This document shows, in pieces, positions 22,840-34,090 of a DNA stretch of 64,000 nt. Position 1 is the first letter of the stretch. Every line of letters begins with the position of its first letter. Under the pieces are notes generated by a model, which saw only the letters and a program-made list of their open reading frames with translations, was not told the DNA's origin and ran no database searches. A program made the position numbers and the translations under genes. Source of the stretch: Oenanthe sinensis (taxonomy: Eukaryota; Streptophyta; Magnoliopsida; Apiales; Apiaceae); NCBI GenBank assembly GCA_028671895.1, contig JAPMAC010000207.1, positions 1,426,001-1,490,000 on the forward strand. The letters run 5' to 3'.

Positions 22840-25034
22840 TGGCATCAGAGCTACTTGCGAAACGTTTTAATTCGGTTATGTGCTTAACAGTTTTTGATAT
22901 ATAAGCATGTATGCGATCTATCATGATTTTATATTGATATAATATGTATATGTTTATATATATTATGAATATATGATATTCATATGATGTATAATCATAT
23001 GATGATTATGTGTGTTGATGTATGTATATGATACATGTTTGTTCTTATTATGAGAATCGTATTCGATACGAATTCTGAAACGGCTGCCGTTGATTTTCTG
23101 AAATCTGTGTCCGTTGTCCGATTTTCGCAAACGATATGTGTTTTCTGACTGGAATCGGGTTACATAGCAATACTGACTATGTCAGCTCTGCGTCTGTAAG
23201 CCATTAGATGTCGTTACAGCCTCCAAAACGGTGATTTATGATTTTCTGAAAATTATTTGATTTTCTAAAATTTTGAGTATATGTATGTATATATTATGAA
23301 TATATGATATTCATGTAATGTATAATCATATGATGATTGTATGTATCTCTGTATATGTATATATGATATATGCTTGTTTTTGTTATGAAAATTGTATATG
23401 ATACGATTTTTGAAACACCGTCAGATTTGGAGAAATCTGACTGCTGTATCCGATTTTCGTAAACAATATGTGTTTTCTGACTGGAATCGGGCCAATGAAC
23501 AAAACTGATAGCTAAGCTATCACCGACGGGTCTGTAAGGCGTTTGACGTCGTTAAGGGCCTCGAAATAGCGATTTATTATTGTCTTCAGAAATCCGTTTT
23601 TAATTTTCTGAAATTTCGAAATTTGTTATATATGATTATATGATATGATTATATAATATGAGATATATTATATGTGTTATATGATAGCATGGTGGATGAT
23701 TATGGCCTAAAGACCCATAGGATAGTGGTTTTGATTTATGGTTTTGGTTTCTAAATACGACTTGCATGTCGTTTATTCATTGTAATTTAATTATCTCGAA
23801 TGTAACTCGAGTTCTTCTTTTAATTTCATTAGAATAGTTTTATTTTTTATTATTCAATGTAATTATCAATGAAGACTTGCAAGTAAGGAGGCGATCCAGA
23901 AGGGGATGATGGAGCAATGAAGAAAGAAGACATGTAATAGATAGTATTTTTAAAACCACCATAGACTAACCTTGATATTTCCATTAGCTTGGAAATATCA
24001 TATAGGATGGGGCCATAACCAAACATGTTTAATTTACGCACATTACATATATGTATATGATTGCATGTATTGGTATGTATGCGTAGATATAATTGAGATG
24101 CATGCTTAATATTGATTAATCATGTATGTATTAGATACGACACCCATGCCATGTTTGCTTAAACAAGATAAAATCTGTAACGATTCAAGATTTTAAAATT
24201 AACAAACGATCATGAGATTCTTGTGTTTATGAAATATGGATTTTTAAAACACGGAATTAAATATGGATTTTTGATATCTATAATTGGGATTTTCTGACAA
24301 AAGCGGATATGCGTATTCGTAAGGCTGATGGGTTTTAAGTGTGACCATTGGTATCCTCCATCTACTTGGGAAATGAACAATTTAAGATGTCGATTTGAAA
24401 TATTTGGTTCAAGGAAAAATTGAGGATCTCTTTATGATGTGATCATGATCGTTATAAATTTTCTAAAACCCCTTAACAAAATATTAAGTTTTACTCGGAT
24501 GCTTTCCAATGAATGAACACTCATCGAATCCTAGATCGATAAGGGGAAGGACTGTCAGTGGCAGGGGACTCCTATCTATCGTGGTGAGATGCGACGAATA
24601 TAAACGGTTATATTCGGCCGTTGTATCATTGGGTCTAACTTAACTGAGTCGTCATAATAAGTGAAAATAAACGGTTATATTAAACTATTATGAACTTAGA
24701 AGCATAGAGTTTGGTTAAAAGTCTATTAGATAGATAAGATCAATCGTTGTTCACCAAACTATCCAAGAATTATATATGATATAATTGACAACTGTTGTCT
24801 ACCTAAATAATCATTTTCTAAGGACTTCCAGTGGTTGACTTAGGACATGCCGAAATATGGATCTTGGCTCACTAGAAAGAATTATGGGATATACTTTCCA
24901 AATTAATAGTAAGGGCTATTAGTTTGATAAAAATAGTGGGAGGTATATGATGATATACCATAATCACTTAAACATAATTAATATTAAATTTGCAATCTAG
25001 TTTATTTTATGCACTTTAATATTGTAGATATCAA
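22840..25034 (+). other. Element B primer site and long leader
   Basis: The primer site TGGCATCAGAGC (22840-22851) is followed by about 2.2 kb without a usable frame. 22943-23277 and 23278-23620 are a tandem duplication of about 335 bp. Each copy has an AT-rich half (TATGAATATATGATATTCAT) and a half with GTCCGATTTTCG and TGTTTTCTGACTGGAATCGG. The minus-strand frame at 23850-24041 is not a supported gene. This leader probably carried packaging or translation signals; none can be pinned down. Confidence 0.6.
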
Positions 25035-25815
25035 ATGATAAACACAAACAACTTCTCTATGCGATCAGTTCTTGAGAAGGACAAGTTGACGAGAATATAT
25101 TTCCTTGACTGACATAGGAGCTTGAGGATCGTCCTCGGGCACCACGATATTAGTCAAATCTCTTCCCCTGCTCTTAAAGTTGAGAATGTAACATGTGCAA
25201 ATCATAGTGCTTATTGGAAGCAAATTGATGTTGCGACTGATGTTTCATGTCTCATGCTCGCAAATATATGTGCTGAGCTTAAGAAGCAATACAAGCATAT
25301 AGATGCTTATGAAACGATTGAGCACAAGATATATTTGAAAGGGCACTATACACTTACAAGTAGGGAGAATGAGACCCGGTTACACCACATGTTCTAAAGA
25401 TTATAGGGTATAATGAATACCATTGATATTTTGGGTTTCAAGATTGGTCTGGAGACAGTTAGATTTGATCTTACAATCTCTGGACAAATATTATTCTTAT
25501 TTTGTTATGAATAATAAAGTAAATAAGATTGGTAAAACACCCATTGAGTTGCTAAGCATGTTGAGAACTGCTGAAAGTAATATGATAAATGCATGAACTA
25601 CTACTATATTGATGGTAAACATAGGGAATGCAAAAGGGAAAGGAAAATGGAAAGGCAAGGAGAAGATTTGATCTAGTTCCGTTGTCAAACCAAAGTCCAA
25701 TCCCTAAAGCAGACTCTAAAGTTTGAATGAGGTGTTGATAAAGAAGACGATTGTCACTTCTGTGGAAAGTTGGGAGACTAGAAATTAAACTGTCATGCTT
25801 AATTGGAAGATCGGA
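25035..25815 (+). pseudogene. Element B: gag remnant
   Basis: The likely start is the ATG at 25035, followed by SMRSVLEKDKLT and a copia gag (UBN2-type) pattern. An in-frame TGA at 25110-25112 replaces an expected tryptophan in the FLDWHRSLRIVL-like context. The open part 25122-25397 holds WKQIDVATDVSCLMLANI, a well conserved gag segment. A zinc knuckle of CxxCxxxxHxxxxC type at about 25756-25798 is broken by a TAG where tryptophan is usual. The product would have been the capsid/nucleocapsid of virus-like particles. Not functional. Confidence 0.75.
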
Positions 25816-26860
25816 AGATGATGATCAATAAGGGTCAAGCTTAAGGTATCGGGTTGGAATTGGAGTAAAGATAGTTGCTCTGGTTCGAGGAACTCGTTAC
25901 TTAATTTTTGGCCTATAAGGAAAATTTAGAACTTAATAATTGTTATAGCGTGCTTGCAATTGGCAGAGACATTATTTCAGTTTCTTGTTTGGACAAGAAA
26001 GGCTTTTTCATTTTATAACAATAGTTGTTTATTCTATTTTGATGATGAGCCTTATAATGTTGCACATCTAATTAACAATTGATATGTTCTAAAGTGACTC
26101 AAATCAAATATTACCTTTGACACTGTTGTTAAGGCCGTATTAATAAGAAACGCATTTTCAGAATACATAAGGATGCATTCATGGATAAGTTTGATTATGA
26201 ATCATACAAAAGGATGCGAATCTTGGTTTATTTGGTAAAATGACTAAAGCTCCTTTTACCGGACATGGTGAAGGGATCATTGAATGGGTATGACTTATAC
26301 ATAGTGATGTATGTGGTCATATGTGTACGATGACAAAAGGTAGATTTTATTAACTTCATAAAATTTACTAATTATTTTAGTAGATACGGATATATGTATC
26401 TTTTGAAGAACTAATCTGAATCATTTGAAAAGTTCAAAGACTATAAAGATGAAGTAGAAAATATCAAAGAAAAGTTTTTTTTGATAGGAGAGATCACACC
26501 TTGTTGGACATGGTGCGATCAATGTTGAGTCAATGAATCTTCCAATTAGTTTCTGGGGTTGCACCCTGGAAACGGCTCCACATACACTTAACTGTGTTCC
26601 TACTAAATTGGTTCAAAAGACTCCTTATGAGATATGGACTGAGAAACGTCACAGCATGTCATTTATGAAAATTTGGGGATGTGAAGCGTTTGTGAAACGT
26701 CTAATCTATGACAAGCTAGGACCAAAATCAGATAAATGTAATTTTGTGGAATACCCAACTGAAACAAGGGGTTATTCTTTCTATAATCCTTCCGAGAATA
26801 AAGTGTTTGTTGCTCGAACTGCTGAGAGACAGTGGGATGATAATAGATCTCAATGAAGTT
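25816..26860 (+). pseudogene. Element B: protease/GAG-pre-integrase and integrase remnant
   Basis: Near 26285-26330 the integrase start LIHSDVCGHMCTMTKG can be read. 26533-26856 is open for 107 codons and matches the distal copia integrase (NLPISFWGCTLETAPHTLN, KTPYEIW, FMKIWGCEAFVKR). The protease site is not recognisable and the region before the open part has repeated stops and deletions, so the DDE core is incomplete. Confidence 0.7.
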
Positions 26861-26998
26861 TGAGACCCACATGATAATGTTGAACCAATGGAGGAACCTG
26901 AGCAGAATATACAAGAAAAATAATACTGCTCAAGAAACACAGGTATTCGTAGGTCTAGTAGGATTCGCCATGAGCTCGAGAGATAATATGGATTTCTC

Positions 26999-27870
26999 TT
27001 GACTCAAGATGGTGATGTGATGCTTATGGATGAAGATGAGCCTCTCACCTACCAAGACGCTATGAACACTCCAGATTCTAAGAGATGGCTGGATGCTATT
27101 AAATCTGAGATGGAATCCATGTATACTAATCAAGTATGGACTTTGGTTGATCCACCTGAAGGGGTAAAACCTATAGGGTGCAAGTGGGTTTTCAAGAAGA
27201 AGACCGACATGGATGCTAATGTACAGACCTATAAGGCACGATTGGTGGCAAAAGGTTTCAAGAAAATTCATGGTATTGACTATGATGAGACCTTTTCACT
27301 AGTTGTTATGGTCATGTCCATCAGGATTTTGCTTGCTATAGCTGCTTACTATGACTATGAAATCTGGCAAATGGATGTCAAAACCGCTTTCTTAAAGAAG
27401 ATATGGATGTGTACATGACACACCCTAAGGGTTTTGTTGATCTAAAGGATGCTGGAAATGTATGTAAGTTGCGTCGATCCATTTATGGATTAAAGCAGGC
27501 CTCGAGGAGATGGAACATTTGTTTTCATGAAACAGTCAAAAAGAGTTTGACTTTATTCAGAATGAAGATGAAACTTGTGTTTACAAGAAGTTTAGTGGGA
27601 GCCATGTGGCATTCCTAGTATTATATGTTGATGATATATTACTAATAGGGAATGACATTCCTTCTCTACAAACTGTGAAGACTTGGTTGAGAAATAATTT
27701 CTCAATGAAAGACTTAGGCGATGTGACATATATATTAGGGATCGAGATCTATAGAGATAGATCAAGGTGATTGATCGGCCTAATTTAGAGTACATACATT
27801 GACAAAGTTTTGCATCGATTTCAAATGCAAAGAGACTAAAATGGATATGTCCTAATGTCTCATGGGATAG
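26999..27870 (+). pseudogene. Element B: reverse transcriptase remnant
   Basis: Open pieces 26999-27418 and 27403-27618 overlap in different frames. The first holds the RT N-terminal pattern (EPLTYQDAMN, WLDAIKSEMESM, CKWVFKKKTD, YKARLVAKGF) and the palm motif QMDVKTAFL; a small deletion next to it shifts the frame. The second holds KLRRSIYGLKQASR. The catalytic YVDD can still be read at about 27626-27640 in another frame (LYVDDILLIGND). At least two frameshifts and several stops make it inactive. Confidence 0.85.
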
Positions 27871-28490
27871 TGATCTCAAAATAAAATTTGTCATAAATCA
27901 TTGGATGATAGGGACTGCATGAGTAAAATTCCATATGCGTTAGCAATTGGTTTTATAATGTATGCAATGATATGTACTTGTCCTGATGTCTCGTATGCTT
28001 TAACCATGATGAGTAGATACCGATCTAATCCAGGTGAAGGTCACTGGACGACAGTCAAGAATATTCTTAAGTACTTAAAGAGGACTAAAGATTCATTCTT
28101 GTTATATGGAGGAGATGTGAAGCTAGTTGTAAGAGGTTTTAGTGATACTGGTTTCTAGACAGATAACGATAATTTAATGTTTCTGTCTGGCTTTGTGTTT
28201 TATTGAGATGTTGTATGCTGGAATGGTTCACAGCAAAGACAATTGTTGATTTTACAATAGAACCTGAGTATATTGATGCTTGTGAAGCAGCCAAGGAGGC
28301 TGTTTGGGCATGTACTTAGGAGATATCACCTAATTAATGAGATTAATGATCAAGGAGATATACATATATGTAAAGTGTATACTAATAATAATATTGCAGA
28401 CACACTGACTAAGGCTTTGTCGCAGCAGAAGCACGAAAGTCACACTAGTTCCATGAGTATTGGATACTTGGGTAATTGGCTCTAGTGCAA
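27871..28490 (+). pseudogene. Element B: RNase H remnant
   Basis: The frame 27901-28158 carries YALTMMSRYRSNPGEGHWTT and the KYLKRTKDSFLLYGG block that leads into copia RNase H. 28273-28485 carries the terminal NNNIADTLTKAL segment. Stops at 28156 and 28317 and a deletion near 28204 interrupt it. A purine tract and the 3' LTR follow directly. Confidence 0.8.
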
Positions 28491-28499
28491 GTGGGAGAT

Positions 28500-30041
28500 T
28501 GTTAGTAATTGTGCTCTAGAGACAATACTTTTTATATTTTAAGGAAAATATTTATTATTAAGGATTATGTTTTATTGATTATTATTATTTATTATGTTTT
28601 ATTTACTGCGTAATAAATTGAAAGCATAATAAATGTCCTTGGAATTTTGATACGTATTATATATCTTTAAGTATGTGACTTAAAAATGAGATTATATGAA
28701 TAGTATCTTATTCCTAAAATTCCCTAGTCGAGTATTATTATTTAAGGACAATAATAATGCACAAAGACTAGTATGTTTCTTGACAGATGACCACATCTCA
28801 TTGGTCATAGGTATGGGGATACTAAAGTCAAGAACATAAGTGCATGTATCAATGCATGGCACTGGAATGACCCGCCGTGAGATTCTACATGTTAAGTAAG
28901 TGTCATAAGTAATTCTCACTGTGATAATGGTGTAATGATCCTTAGACCTGAAATCATTATATTTCTATACGAGAATTAATATACTTTGATTACATTAAAA
29001 GTTACCTTTGACCGGGTGATGATAAAAGTGGACATTGGGTATATTATGAATCGTATGAGAAATATGAATGATCTAGATGGGATTTAATCCTCCTAATTTT
29101 AGGAGTGATATTATTGGCCTCTTGTTTGAGTGAGACTATGAAATGCACGGCCGTGCTCAAATGTTGATTTGATTTTAATAGTCTACTCATCGATCAAGAA
29201 AATAAAGATTAAATTATGAAGAGGATGACACGAGACATGCCTTGAGTTTAATCTATAATATCAAGATTAAAGGGATTATATTACATGGAACATTATTCAC
29301 GAAAGGCTTAATCGAATCACCGATTTATTATTATTACTTGGGTAGCAATGATGTATTACTAGATGCCGCTCATTGTTTACAATTTTAATTAGATATTAAA
29401 ATTGTTGCCAACGTAATAATAACCTACAGGGTCACACACAAAGAACGCTTGAAGGAGAAATAATTTAAATTATGAATTTAAATTAAATAAGTAATTTATT
29501 TTATTTATGATATTAATTAAGTATGACTTAATTAATTATATAAATAGAATAAATGAATTACTTAAACTAATTCCAAAATTAATAATTAATTAATTAAGTG
29601 AGACTTAATTAAATAATTTAGAATTTTGGATTAGTATTAATTATAATTGGATTATAATTAGAAAACTTATTCCTCTCTCTATATAATCTCTTTATGGGCT
29701 GATTTAATAAAATAGAGATTTTACAAAAACCCTAGCCGCTCTGAGAGAGGAGGAAGATAGAGAGAGAAGAAGTTTTCGGGTGCTAGTACACATCAATCCT
29801 TCATGAAAAGTGTTCGTGTGGATACCGTAGAGCGTAGATCGCGAGAGCAGGATACGTGGTAATTAAACAAGCTTTGGACCTCCATTAATCTTCCATTAAT
29901 GAACTGTTAAAGCTTCTAAAGGTATTTATTCTTTATCTCCGAATTAAATCTTTTATTTTCGCATGGATCCTGCGGAGGGTTTCGCTATTTTGATTTATTT
30001 TTCGCGTTTATTCCGCTGCGTTTGTGTCACGAAACCCTTCA
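28500..30041 (+). repeat. Element B 3' LTR
   Basis: 1,542 bp, same length as the 5' copy. Preceded by the purine tract GCAAGTGGGAGAT. TATATAA at 29680-29686. The six differences from the 5' copy are mostly G/A changes; at three of them this copy has A where B' and the 5' LTR have G. Confidence 0.95.
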
Positions 30042-30046
30042 AGTTG
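30042..30046 (+). repeat. Target duplication of element B, right (AGTTG)
   Basis: Matches 21292-21296. Confidence 0.9.
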
Positions 30047-30203
30047 GTGCTTCACTGAGAGCCTTGGACATCTTGCAGTCTCCTAGAAACCTCATCAATG
30101 GATGAAAGTCTACAGGAGCAACATCCACTGTTAGGCATGCAGCAAAATTGTTATGTTTATAGATGAACCCAGTTGAGGAAATAATCTTCTTTTGAGATGC
30201 CAT
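30047..30203 (-). pseudogene. Element C: tail ORF, start
   Basis: The minus-strand ATG at 30203 opens MASQKKIISSTGFIYKHN and runs 52 codons to the B insertion. With B removed it continues in frame into 21291, where it reaches the LWNTA segment and a TAA about 14 codons later. It is the 5' end of the SIRE-type accessory ORF, lying about 620 bp after RNase H. The gap suggests expression from a spliced or internally initiated RNA. Confidence 0.6.
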
Positions 30204-30419
30204 TGTTGTTCTTAGAGAGATTAGAAGATGAACTTAAAGAAAAGTTAGAGAAACTGTTTTAGGGTTCTTAGAGAGCAAAAGAGTTCAGAGAATTGAGAAT
30301 AAAATAGCAAGTAAGATTGAAATGAGAAATGAAATTGCTATTTATATTTTTGAGATTAAACTGACTTGAGTGGTTAGTTTAATTAAGAATATAATCATTG
30401 AAAGATGGAAAAAATTAAA

Positions 30420-30750
30420 GTAAATTACTCTAAATGATAATCAATTGATATATACAAATGGATATATGCATCTGTTGACAGATAAAGTAAAGAATCAACG
30501 ACTATAATTTGATCAACGGACGTGTAAAAACTGTAAAAATTCTATTACCATCGATGGGTAATTACATCCATTGATTCAGAATAATTAATTTATCAATCGA
30601 TAAACAATTACCAGGGTAATTATCTGTCGATAGATAATTATCCATCGATAGGTATATATTTTATCAGTTGATCAAATATATCCATCGATGGTTGCAGAAT
30701 GTCCATTGATAATTAACATAGTTATCAATTGATCACTTTGTTTCAACAGA
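30420..30750 (-). repeat. ATCNNTNGAT motif cluster between RNase H and tail ORF of C
   Basis: About ten copies of variants such as ATCCATCGATGG, ATCAGTTGATCA, ATCAATTGATCA and CATCGATGGGTAATTA occur in 330 non-coding bases. The same motif recurs in the LTR and in coding parts of element C. Confidence 0.75.
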
Positions 30751-30826
30751 TAAATGTGAACAATGGCTATATTGAGAAAAACAGGTGACTTAGCAAACAT
30801 TTAGGATTAAGTAAAATTAAACATAC

Positions 30827-31150
30827 CTAACTCCAGACTAATCTATTAAAAGTAGATTCATCTACAGGTTTGGTAAAAATGTCTGCAAGTTGTTGTTCAC
30901 TAGGGACAAAATGTAATTCAACTGTACCATTCATTACATGTTCCCTAATGAAATGATATCTTATGTCAATGTGTTTGGTTCTGGAATATTGTATAGGATT
31001 TTCTGTTATTGCAATGACACTTGTGTTAGCACAGAAAATAGGAATCTTGTTCATGTTGAACGCATAGTCAACTAGTTGATTCCTCATCCATAATATTTGT
31101 GCACAACAACTTCCAGCATCAACGTATTCAGCTTCTGCAGTTGAAGTTAA
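30827..31150 (-). pseudogene. Element C: RNase H domain
   Basis: The 86-codon open piece (30827-31087) holds NPIQYSRTKHIDIRYHFIREH and LADIFTKPVDE, the C-terminal signature of plant copia RNase H. The upstream part (STAEAEYVDAG) lies just before in the same frame but without a start. A TAA at 31160-31162, where glutamine is usual after FSKK, separates it from RT. Confidence 0.85.
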
Positions 31151-31159
31151 TACTGAGTG

Positions 31160-32390
31160 TTACTTTTTGCTAAAACATGACACAAGTTTGTTTCCTAGAA
31201 ATTGATAGGTGCTTGTAGTACTTTTTCTGTCTATTTTACAACATGCATAATCTGCATCTGAATAGCCTAGTAGATTAAAACCAGAGTCTCTAGGATTCCA
31301 AATACCTAAATTTGATGTACCCTTGAGATATCTAAAAATCCTTTTAATAGCCACTAAATGAGATTCTCTAGGATCAGCCTGAAACCTAGCACACAAACAT
31401 GTAGAGAACATTATGTTTGGCCTACTAGCAGTTAAATACAGAAGTGAGCCTACCATGCCTCTATAACTTAAAATTTCCACTTTAGCGTCCTTAGAATTCA
31501 ATTCAAGTTTAGTGGCAGTGGCCATGGGAGTTTTTACAGAAGAACATTCACTTAAGTCAAATTTCTTCAACAAGTCATGAATGTACTTTGTTTGATTTAT
31601 AAAAATACCATCCTTAACTTGTTTGACTTGCAAACCAAGAAAGTAAGTAAGTTCTCCCATCATGCTCATTTCATACTTACTCTGCATTAATTTGGCAAAC
31701 TTTTTACAAAGTCCCTCATTAGTTGAACCAAATATAATGTCATCCACATAGATTTGGACAAGAATAATTAAACCATTAACATTTCTACAAAATAGAGTTT
31801 TATCAATAGTACCTCTTGTGAAGTGATTCTCAATAAGAAACTGAGATAAGGTGTCATATCAGGCCCTTGGTGCTTGTTTTAAGCCATAGAGTGCTTTGAG
31901 CAGATAGTAGACAAAGTCAGGGAAATTCATATCTTCAAAACCAGGAGGTTGTTCCATATAGACTTTCTCTTCTAATACTCCATTCAAAAATGCACTCTTC
32001 ACATCCATCTGGTAGACCTTGAAATTAACATGTGCAGTATAAGCTAGAAAGATTTTGATTGCTTCCAGCCTTGCAACTGGTGAAAAAGTCTCATCAAAAT
32101 CAATTCATTCTTCTTGTGAGTAGCCCTTTGCCACAAGCCTTACCTTGTTTCTAGTCACAATACCAGTTTCATCCATCTTATTCCTGAATACCCATTTTGT
32201 ACCAATTACTGATCTATCTTTTGGTTTGGGCACCAGCTTCCAGACTTTATTCCTTTCAAATTGATTGAGTTCCTCTTGCATAGCTAAAACCCAATCAGGA
32301 TCCTTAAGAGAATCTTCAAATCTTTTAGGTTCTTCTTATGATAGGAAGCTGTTATACAGGCACTCATTTTAAGTAACACGTCTTATCTTG
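31160..32390 (-). pseudogene. Element C: reverse transcriptase
   Basis: From about 32390 the frame gives the RT N-terminus, KPKDRSVIGTKWVFRNK, then VYQMDVKSAFLNG, LYGLKQAPRA and the catalytic YVDDIIFGSTN (at about 31727-31759), followed by a complete connection region to 31163. In-frame TGA codons at 32105-32107 and 31859-31861 replace residues expected from relatives; the second is a normal tryptophan position. The frame is otherwise nearly intact, so the element was active not long before C was split. Function: synthesis of cDNA from element RNA in virus-like particles. Confidence 0.88.
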
Positions 32391-32503
32391 ACACCATTTT
32401 CTGCATTTTCAATGATTAATTCGAATGGGTGGCTTTTTGTCCATTTTCTTTGTGAAGGCAAATTTTGCCTTGATGATGAGGCTTCATGATCATTGGTATT
32501 GTA

Positions 32504-33448
32504 CTAAAACTTATTTGAATTTGAGGATTGATCTTGAAACCCTCCCCCTGAATTGGATACCCTAGATGTAGAGTGTTGATTATCCATTGAAGATTTATCA
32601 GTTGATGCATTATCAGTCGATGGATGTCTGTCAACTGATAAATTATCCATTGATGCTGTGACATCAACTGATATTGGGTTTCTGAGTACTTGTGAATTTA
32701 TGATTTCTACTTCTTCATCATCATCTGCACCATTTGATTCATTCTCAAAATGCAGTGTGTCATGATTTCCTTCATTAAACAAGCCTTGAATATTTTTATC
32801 ATCAAATACTACATGTACAGATTGTATAACAATGTGTAGTCTAAGATTGTAGACTCTATAGGCTATGCTTGATAGTGCATACCCAACTAATATAGCTTCA
32901 TCAGTCTTGGCCTCAAATTTTCCTAGGTTTTCACCTTGATTCCTTAGAACATAACATTTTATAGCCAAAGACATGAAGAAATCCCACTTTTGGCTTTTTG
33001 TCTTTCTTGATTAATTGATAAGGTGTCTTTCCTTGAGCTTGATTCACTCTGGGATGTTTTGAATATAGCATGCTGTATTAATTGCCTCAGCCCAGAAGTA
33101 TGTTGGTGATTTAGCATCTTCCAACATAGTTCTAGCTGCTTCAATCAATGTCCTATTTTTCCTCTCAACTACCCCATTTTGTTAAAGTGTTCTTAGTGCA
33201 GAGAAGGTGTGTATGATTCCTTTAGATTCACAGAACTCCTTCATTGTGGAATTCTTAAATTCTGTTCCATTGTCACTTCTTATTTTCTTTACATCCAATC
33301 CAAGATTTTTCTCAACTTCTCTGATGTGCTTGATAATGAGATCACTTGCACCATCTTTTGAATGCAGAAAATAAGTCCATGAGAATCTAGAAAAGTCATC
33401 AATAATGACTAGAGCATACTTCTTCTTTGCAATGGACATGATGTTCAC
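32504..33448 (-). pseudogene. Element C: integrase
   Basis: 33182-33448 is open and holds IIDDFSRFSWTYFLHSKDGA and IRSDNGTEFKNSTMKEFCES, with the first two catalytic Asp residues. A TAA at 33182-33184 lies where glutamine is expected before NGVVERKNRTL, which carries the catalytic Glu and continues in frame. A shift near 33130 is followed by 32504-32974: CYVLRNQGENLGKF and the integrase C-terminus. After that comes a Ser/Thr-Asp-Asn repeat (SMDN, STDN, STDK) encoded by the element's recurrent motif. Two or more lesions make it inactive. Confidence 0.85.
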
Positions 33449-33457
33449 AGGACCAAA

Positions 33458-34090
33458 CTAATCCATGTGTAATAACTCAAGCGGATTCTCAATTGATGAT
33501 TTCAATTTTGACTTGAATGATGCCTTCCTTTGTTTTCCTTTCTGAAAAGCATCACATAGTCCATCCTTGACAAATTCCATTTGTGGTAAACCTCTCACTT
33601 GATTTTTCTTGACCAACTGATTCATGGATTTGAAATTTAAGTGAACTAATTTCTTATGCAATAGCCAACTCTCATCTGTACTTGCCTTAGAGAGAAGACA
33701 AGTCATTGAATCTGCACTTATTGAGTTAAAGTTAGCTATGTACACATTTCCTTTTCTATTCCCAGTTATAACTAGGCTTCCATCTTTCTTGTTAGAAATT
33801 ATGCATGCTTCAGTAGTGAAGCAAACTTTATTTCCATTGTCACATAGTTGACTTATGCTTAATAAATTGTGACTTAAGCCATCAACTAGTGCAACAGGTT
33901 CAATAATGACATTCCCTTTTGAAATCAAGCCATATCCCATGGTGTATCCTTTGATATCCTTCTCCTCAAACTTTGTGAGAATGGATTTATCTCTAGTCAT
34001 ATGTATTGAACACCCACTGTCCATGTACCAAAGATTTCTTCTTTTTCCCTGCACACATCCAAAAACAATCAAGTTGTTTTTGGTACCCAA
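33458..34090 (-). pseudogene. Element C: protease and GAG-pre-integrase region
   Basis: A 210-codon open stretch. LWYMDSGCSIHMTRDKSIL (about residues 20-38) contains the aspartic protease DSG. ALVDGLSHNLLSISQL and the zinc region LLHKKLVHLNFKSM ... CDAFQKGKQRKASF follow, in which the second expected cysteine of the CxxC pair is phenylalanine, so metal binding may be lost. The frame ends at TAG (33458-33460) where the integrase LFGPVNIMS should continue. The start overlaps the preceding gag frame by 22 bases in another phase. Confidence 0.85.

Larger units (their letters stand above)
21297..30041 (+). mobile_element. Element B: Angela-like Ty1/copia retrotransposon
   Basis: A complete insertion with 1,542-bp LTRs at both ends (TGTTAGTAATTG...CCCTTCA), a primer site TGGCATCAGAGC right after the 5' LTR (22840-22851), a purine tract before the 3' LTR (28488-28499) and a 5-bp duplication. 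Between them are a 2.2-kb non-coding leader and remnants of gag, integrase, RT and RNase H in copia order, all with multiple stops and shifts. The LTR start resembles the Angela clade. Young LTRs with dead coding DNA suggest it was mobilised in trans. Confidence 0.92.
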
